Assembly (NCBI RefSeq): GCF_900114625.1
Contig: NZ_FOZL01000001.1
Coordinates: 2,170,001 to 2,234,000, forward strand
Reading direction: 5' to 3'
DNA: 64,000 nucleotides
DNA from: Granulicella pectinivorans
GTDB lineage: Bacteria; Acidobacteriota; Terriglobia; Terriglobales; Acidobacteriaceae
Shown: piece by piece, positions 59,640-64,000 of the stretch
How the letters are laid out: the number at the start of each line of letters is the position of its first letter
Position numbering within the stretch: position 1 is the first letter of the stretch
Made by a program: the position numbers and the translations under genes
The notes under the pieces: model-generated
Databases searched by the model: none
Told to the model about the DNA's origin: nothing
The model's input: only the letters and a program-made list of their open reading frames with translations

Positions 59640-59840
59640 TTAGAGAGCCGGAAACGCCGGGTGCAATCCATGCATCCGCGGCTTGGCTTCCGCAGGCTTT
59701 TCCGCGTGCTGTTGCTCATACGCCTCAAGCGATACGGAACTGAAGTTGAAGGCGATTCCGGCAACGCGCTTCAGAAGACGATACGGAGTCGCGCGGCTAT
59801 AGAACTCTCGAGCCAGTGCCATGGGGTTCAGTTCACTCAT
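59640..59840 (-). CDS. Small hypothetical protein (66 residues)
   Basis: A 66-residue basic protein beginning MSELNPMALAREFYSR and ending HPAFPAL. No known family is recognised. It contains an amphipathic segment (YRLLKRVAGIAFNFSS) and a polar C-terminal half. The ATG lies 2 bases after the stop of the small frame at 59843, so the two are probably coupled. The gene is bounded by a strong terminator. Confidence 0.5.
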   Translation of the reverse strand: MSELNPMALAREFYSRATPYRLLKRVAGIAFNFSSVSLEAYEQQHAEKPAEAKPRMHGLHPAFPAL

Positions 59841-59842
59841 GC

Positions 59843-59968
59843 TTATTCGTTTTCCTCGACTTCGTAACGCATCGTGATGTGTGCGGGAGCCATGACCATC
59901 GCCAGAAAAGCTGCATCCGACAGACCGTCGTGAGCATGGGGAGAGCTCCTGCGAGACGGTGAAACCAT
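59843..59968 (-). CDS. Micro-protein, degenerate paralogue of the 31-residue membrane peptide
   Basis: A 41-residue frame from ATG 59968 whose last 27 residues (AFLAMVMAPAHITMRYEVEEN within it) match the peptide at 60295 at A-FLAM--AP--I-MR-E-EE. Upstream, AGGAG plus 8 bases precedes an ATG at 59937 exactly as in the other copy, but that ATG is one base out of frame. Either translation starts at 59968, or the copy has lost its start through a one-base deletion and is decaying. Confidence 0.45.
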   Translation of the reverse strand: MVSPSRRSSPHAHDGLSDAAFLAMVMAPAHITMRYEVEENE

Positions 59969-60093
59969 CTACCTTTCGATCATCGCGTCCCCGGCCAGAA
60001 ACGCGAATAGCACTATTCGCCCGGCACCTTCGACGAAGTGGTATGGCGTTTCCCAAAAGAGTGTGATAGCCCAACCATCCGGCATCGACCAAG

Positions 60094-60134
60094 CGAAAAG
60101 GCCGCCCCTCGCAAAGAGGGAAGCGGCCTTTTCG
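60094..60134. terminator. Symmetrical terminator between the two micro-gene copies
   Basis: A 12-bp stem CGAAAAGGCCGC (60094-60105) / GCGGCCTTTTCG (60123-60134) with an inner CCCTC / GAGGG helix. A- and T-rich edges on both sides allow it to act in either direction; its arm resembles the terminator after thiC (AGGCCGC). Confidence 0.88.
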
Positions 60135-60294
60135 GAACCCGGAGTTCGTTGACTCCGGTTTGCAACAGACGTGGGAGAGGCAAAGATGGTTGCGCGGTCG
60201 TTCCAGTTCAGGTCGACTGTGCGTTGGGCTCTCGCAGCCAGTACGCACTCATCGCGAAAACTCAAATCCGCAGGATACTGAGGCGAATACGGCT

Positions 60295-60390
60295 CTAGTC
60301 GCTCTCTTCGCTTTCATGGCGCATGGCTACGATACAGGGAGCAATCAGCATGGCAAGAAAAGCGCAGGCAAGGATCAGGTCGTGCGTCAT
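60295..60390 (-). CDS. Small membrane peptide (31 residues)
   Basis: A 31-residue peptide: a short start (MTHD), one membrane helix (LILACAFLAMLIAPCIVAM) and an acidic tail (RHESEESD). A model ribosome site, AGGAG with 8-base spacing, precedes ATG 60390; an in-frame ATG 60423 would give 42 residues. A paralogue lies at 59843. Differences between the copies include many third-position changes, which supports translation. I recognise no family; size and topology resemble regulatory single-helix subunits. Confidence 0.6.
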   Translation of the reverse strand: MTHDLILACAFLAMLIAPCIVAMRHESEESD

Positions 60391-60543
60391 CGGTCGGTCT
60401 CCTGGGGATGCGTTGAAAACCATCTCCAGTCACATCTTCCCAAGTCGTTGAAAAGGAACACATCCCACAAAGGCGAAGATCGCCGAACGAAAGTTGTACC
60501 CGCCGGAGGCAATCCAGAAGCGCCTTCCGTTCGTGTCCCGGCC

Positions 60544-62682
60544 TTACCGGCCCACGGACTCCAGCACCGCGCTCGCCCGCCCCAGCGCATCCGCCAGCCC
60601 CTGCAACTGGCTTTGCGCACGCGCACGATCCCCCAGCGTCACCGCCTCATTCACTCCCGGAATCACCACCGCCTGGTACCCCGTGTACTCCCCCGGCGAG
60701 TACACGCTGTGCTTGTACCATCCGCGTCCGGGCAGCCCATTCGGCAGCAGCAGCGCTACCTCCGTCTCCTTCAGCGCGCGATTCATCCGCACCGCATCGA
60801 CGTTCCCCGCGTCCTGCCGCACCCGCGCCGCAACCCCCGCTGCCTCAAACCGCATCGCCGCCTGCTGCGTCTTCGTAAAGTCGAGCTTCAAACCCTTCTC
60901 CTCGGCCTTCGCGCGCACCTCCGACAGGTACCCGACCACCTCCGCGCCATAGGCCCCGTAGTCCATCGGCAGCACATCCGCGTCGGCCATATGCAGCATC
61001 TCCAGCCCAAACACCCGTGCCTGCTGCTGCTCGTACAGGAAGTTCGGATCGGCGTTCTTCACGAACCAGTTGAAGTTGTCGAACGCCGAGTGATACACGC
61101 CGTATGGCCCATTCGATCCGATATCCGTCGCCGCCACACCCGCATGCTGCAGGAAGGGCGTGTAGTCCGACCCGGATCCCAGCGCATCGATCTTGGGTTC
61201 GCTCACCGGCTCCTTCGGATGCGCCCTCTCCTGGTCGAGCCTCCACTGCTCATGCACGCTTCCACCGGCTGGGCTCTCGACCTCCTTCGTTACATCGCTC
61301 ACAAACTCCTTCAGGGAGGGCACCGCAGAGGCTGAAAACGAAGGTCCCGAGACCCCCACATCCGTGTTCAGGTACGCGACCGTCCGCTTCATCAGCTCCG
61401 GGTGCTGTTCCACCCACTCCACCGAACCGATCAGCCCCTCCTCTTCCGCATCCCACGACGCAACGACGAGCGTCCTCTTTGGCCGCCAGCCCGCCTGCAG
61501 CAACGTCCCCAGACCATGCACCGCCTCGAGCATCGCCGCCGTCCCGCTGCTCGGGTCCACCGCCCCAAACACCCACGCATCGCGATGATTGCCCGCCACC
61601 ACCAGATCGTCCTTCTCCGCTCCACCCACTCCGGGAATCTTGCCAATCACATCCCATATGGTCCGCAGCGCGATGTCCTGCACCAGCCGCATATGCACCT
61701 TGACGGCCTTCCTGCCCGAAGCGCCCACGTGGTAGTTGAAGGGCAGTCCACCCTGCCAGTTTGCCGGAGCGCTGGCCCCGCCCATCGCCTCCAGAATCGG
61801 CTCCGCGTCCTTCCACGACAGCGGATTCACCGGGATCGAAGGCTGCGTCACCTGCCCCTTGCCGACGGCAACCCGCTCCGCGTCCGGCAACTCCGGCACA
61901 GAAGCATACCCCGGCGTACTTGGGTCCCCAGGAAAGATCGGCAGAAACTGCACCGATCCACGTTGTACTCCCGATTCCGGACGAAACGGTCCCTTCGGAT
62001 ACGCATCGCCCCGCGCAAACCCATCGTCTGCAGGGTCCGAGTAGATCAGCACGCCCTTCGCCCCGCGTTGCTGCGCCAGGTACACCTTCACCCCACGAAA
62101 GTTCGCGCCATACCGCACCAGCACAATCTTGTCCCGGACGGAGACATGCATCTCCTGCAGACGCTTGAAGTCCGCCAACGTGCCGTAATTCGCATACACG
62201 ACCGTCCCCGTCACGTCGCCGGAAGGAGACGAACCGCTGAATGCCGGCAGAATCCGCTTGTCGTTCTGGTACGGATCGCCCCCGTCCGTCCCATCCACAT
62301 GCTCCGCCTGCGGTCCGGTCATCAGCCGTGCGCCATCGGCCGCAAAGGCCTCGACCAGTATCTTCACCGGCCTGTTCAACTGCACGCGGTACGGAACGAT
62401 CGTCGTCTCCAGCCCGGCCGCCTTGAAGCGGTCGGCGACATAGAGCGCCGTCGCGTAGTCCTCGGGCGAACTGGCCCAGTGCGGAGCGGCAGTCAGCCTC
62501 TTCAAATGTTCCCGAGCCAGCGCCGGGTCCGGCACCGCCAGAAAGGCCTTATCCCACCGTGCCTCGGTCGCGCCGAAGTCCCGAAAGCCAAACACCTTCG
62601 CAGGCAGCGCGGGTCCACTCTGCCCCAGCAGGCAAGACCCCGCCAGACCGAGCCCAACCCCCAGCCCGCAAACCCACCTCAC
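60544..62682 (-). CDS. Exported M28-family metallopeptidase (glutamate carboxypeptidase II-like)
   Basis: A 712-residue peptidase with a signal peptide (ending SCLLGQ), a PA domain inserted near residues 150-320, the M28 catalytic domain and a C-terminal dimerisation helical domain, as in PSMA-like enzymes. Zinc ligands and catalysis: NHRDAW (His), DPSSGTA (bridging Asp), WDAEEEGLIGS (catalytic Glu pair), YLNTDV (Asp) and YHSAFDNF (His). These enzymes cut acidic or small residues from peptide C-termini. It begins with GTG and no clear ribosome site. It is followed on the same strand by the small membrane peptide gene. Confidence 0.92.
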   Translation of the reverse strand: MRWVCGLGVGLGLAGSCLLGQSGPALPAKVFGFRDFGATEARWDKAFLAVPDPALAREHLKRLTAAPHWASSPEDYATALYVADRFKAAGLETTIVPYRVQLNRPVKILVEAFAADGARLMTGPQAEHVDGTDGGDPYQNDKRILPAFSGSSPSGDVTGTVVYANYGTLADFKRLQEMHVSVRDKIVLVRYGANFRGVKVYLAQQRGAKGVLIYSDPADDGFARGDAYPKGPFRPESGVQRGSVQFLPIFPGDPSTPGYASVPELPDAERVAVGKGQVTQPSIPVNPLSWKDAEPILEAMGGASAPANWQGGLPFNYHVGASGRKAVKVHMRLVQDIALRTIWDVIGKIPGVGGAEKDDLVVAGNHRDAWVFGAVDPSSGTAAMLEAVHGLGTLLQAGWRPKRTLVVASWDAEEEGLIGSVEWVEQHPELMKRTVAYLNTDVGVSGPSFSASAVPSLKEFVSDVTKEVESPAGGSVHEQWRLDQERAHPKEPVSEPKIDALGSGSDYTPFLQHAGVAATDIGSNGPYGVYHSAFDNFNWFVKNADPNFLYEQQQARVFGLEMLHMADADVLPMDYGAYGAEVVGYLSEVRAKAEEKGLKLDFTKTQQAAMRFEAAGVAARVRQDAGNVDAVRMNRALKETEVALLLPNGLPGRGWYKHSVYSPGEYTGYQAVVIPGVNEAVTLGDRARAQSQLQGLADALGRASAVLESVGR

Positions 62683-62757
62683 CAGGCTTTGACTTCTTTG
62701 TCCCGCCTTTTCCGTCTTTTCCCCACAGTCTTTTGCGTGTTCCTGGAAGGCGAGAAC

Positions 62758-63204
62758 CTAAACGGCAACGGGCTCCGTGCAGAACTTGCACCGCTTCGCC
62801 GCCAACGGAATCTCTGAAAGGCACTGCGGACAGGTCTTCGTCGAGGGAGGCGCCGGCTCTGCCTTGTTCAAGCGGGCCAGCAGCTTCGACACCGGCAGCA
62901 CGATCACAAAGTAGACCACCGCTGCATTCAGCAAAAAGCTGATGACGTTATTCAGGAACTTGCCAACCTGGATCACGCCGGCATTGGCGTCCGGTGCTCC
63001 GGCTGCCCCGGCCTTGTGAAACAGATGCACATGCCACACGATCGCCGAGAAGTCAGGCTTGCCCACGACCGCCGCGATAAACGGATTGATGATATCCGTA
63101 ACCAGCGAGTTCGTAATCGCGGCAAACGCCGCGCCGATGATGACGGCTACAGCAAGGTCGACGACATTGCCGCGCAGAATAAAATCGCGAAAACCTTTCA
63201 GCAT
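62758..63204 (-). CDS. mscL: Large-conductance mechanosensitive channel with C-terminal zinc ribbon
   Basis: A 148-residue MscL: the N-terminal amphipathic helix and pore helix (MLKGFRDFILRGNVVDLAVA, IIGAAFAAITNSLV), the periplasmic loop, and the second helix (FLLNAAVVYFVIVLPVSKLL). The channel opens under membrane tension and releases solutes on osmotic downshock. The C-terminus carries CPQC...CKFC (C125, C128, C139, C142), a zinc-ribbon pattern not found in E. coli MscL. The ribbon replaces the usual C-terminal helical bundle. Confidence 0.95.
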   Translation of the reverse strand: MLKGFRDFILRGNVVDLAVAVIIGAAFAAITNSLVTDIINPFIAAVVGKPDFSAIVWHVHLFHKAGAAGAPDANAGVIQVGKFLNNVISFLLNAAVVYFVIVLPVSKLLARLNKAEPAPPSTKTCPQCLSEIPLAAKRCKFCTEPVAV

Positions 63205-63275
63205 GAAGCCTCGTCCCCCGTGGAGATCAAATCACTCAACCCCGGCAGAATATCACTCTACCCCGTGATGCCGCT

Positions 63276-64000
63276 CTAACTCCTCGGCATCACCAGCGTT
63301 GCGGTAGAGACCTCGACGCTGCCGACATGGTTGGTCTCCTTGTCCATCACGCCGATCCGCAGGTAGTAGTCGCCCTTGGCAGGCATGGCGATCTCCTGGG
63401 CCAGTTGCAGTCCACCCTTGACCGCAGCGGCGTAGTTGGCCTCCGTCAGCTTCAACGACAGGGTGCGGCTGGCTGAATTCAACACGCTTCCATCGCGGTC
63501 ATAGCCCACCATCATGAACTCGACCGTAGCATCGCGGACGCCGTTGTCGACCCTCCAATGCAGATCCTCCGGATTCACCGCATAATCCACCTTGTAGCGT
63601 CTCTGCTGTTTGCGAGACACCGCAGCCAGGGGCCCGGCCCCAACCGGCACCTCTGCCTTGGCCGGCGGATCAATCACCCCGGAAGGCGTTACCCGAATCT
63701 TGAACAGAATCTCCGTCGGCGTCGGAGCGCCCCGCTTCATCGACGCGGCCACGGTGCTGAACGCCGTCCTCTGGCTCTCCGGCGTCGTCTGCTGGTTGTT
63801 TGCCGTCACCGTCTTGTCCGTTGCCAGATACCCGGTACGATACTCCAGGTTGATCTTCTTTCCATGCACCATCTCCACCTGGATGGAGCGTGGCCCGCCG
63901 TTCCAGTTCGTGTTCGTCGGAACGTAGGTCAGCGTGTAGTAGTTTGCGCCGCGCTCGATCGCCTGGTTCACAAACCGCGCCAGATTGTTCGAACCATAAA
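63276..64000 (-). CDS. VWFA-related Acidobacterial domain protein (partial, N-terminus off the window)
   Basis: The C-terminal 241 residues of a secreted protein; the frame is open to the right edge (base 64000). The beginning NNLARFVNQAIERGANYYTLTYVPTN is the end of the acidobacterial VWFA-related domain, and the rest is beta-rich (VDYAVNPEDLHWRVDNG, LQLAQEIAMPAKGDYYLRIGVMD, read in parts). This family is nearly confined to Acidobacteria and supports the taxonomic call. Function is unknown; von Willebrand A folds usually bind protein ligands via metal. Confidence 0.85.
   Translation of the reverse strand, partial: YGSNNLARFVNQAIERGANYYTLTYVPTNTNWNGGPRSIQVEMVHGKKINLEYRTGYLATDKTVTANNQQTTPESQRTAFSTVAASMKRGAPTPTEILFKIRVTPSGVIDPPAKAEVPVGAGPLAAVSRKQQRRYKVDYAVNPEDLHWRVDNGVRDATVEFMMVGYDRDGSVLNSASRTLSLKLTEANYAAAVKGGLQLAQEIAMPAKGDYYLRIGVMDKETNHVGSVEVSTATLVMPRS

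Noticed and set aside
59969..60085. A possible 38-codon frame (starting MPDGWAITLFWE) just before the degenerate micro-gene
   Set aside because: It starts right after a terminator hairpin and has no ribosome site; the stop-start junction with the next frame is suggestive but not enough.
61402..62817. A 471-codon plus-strand frame opposite the M28 peptidase
   Set aside because: The minus strand encodes a complete peptidase with all zinc ligands; the plus frame is Arg/His/Pro-rich without any motif.

Overview
The window is a high-GC stretch of chromosome that looks like Acidobacteriota, class Terriglobia (Acidobacteriaceae, the Granulicella / Terriglobus / Edaphobacter type). The basis is two large Oar-like TonB-dependent receptors with an N-terminal carboxypeptidase-regulatory domain, a 'VWFA-related Acidobacterial domain' protein at the right edge, many Tat-exported carbohydrate-active enzymes, and a giant Ig-like repeat lipoprotein. 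The genus cannot be fixed from the sequence alone. There is no phage, insertion sequence, CRISPR array or rRNA operon. The one RNA gene is tRNA-Ser(CGA) with an encoded CCA end.

Layout. 1-5.6 kb: murQ (partial) divergent from a class A beta-lactamase-like serine hydrolase and signal peptidase I, then a Tat-exported glycosidase pair (GH125 and a clan GH-D alpha-galactosidase-like enzyme). 5.6-13.6 kb: one 2,642-residue lipoprotein made of 30 bacterial Ig-like (Big2) repeats. 13.7-18.9 kb: an exported Gfo/Idh/MocA oxidoreductase, then lactonase / berberine-bridge-type FAD oxidase / lactonase, consistent with sugar oxidation to a lactone and its hydrolysis. 19.3-21.7 kb: a three-gene DUF3299 / ABC ATPase / FtsX-type permease operon. 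21.9-28.2 kb: amidohydrolase, two SelA-like PLP enzymes, RidA and RraA-like aldolase, every one with an export signal; this is the most unusual block. 28.3-41.5 kb: two TonB receptors, a MFS / histidine kinase / NarL regulator triad and an alpha-L-fucosidase, all on the minus strand. 41.6-45.4 kb: a mutarotase-like protein, a second fucosidase with a clear promoter, an IclR regulator and the tRNA. 45.5-57.8 kb: queG, yihY, an RsbU-type phosphatase, and cytochrome c maturation genes in two separate groups (ccmC-ccmD on plus; ccmE-ccmA-ybaK-ccmB on minus) around a YVTN lipoprotein and a DHA2 drug exporter, then an EAL protein and a DUF892 ferritin-like protein. 58-64 kb: thiC, a cluster of very small genes, an M28 peptidase, mscL and the VWFA protein (partial).

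How the genes work together. Much of the window serves polymer scavenging: outer-membrane receptors, exported glycosidases and sugar oxidases, and local regulators. The CcmE protein has a Cys-x3-Tyr heme site instead of His-x3-Tyr, which points to the variant System I* cytochrome c pathway. Start codons were chosen from ribosome binding sites; several exported proteins seem to start at TTG behind a strong Shine-Dalgarno sequence.
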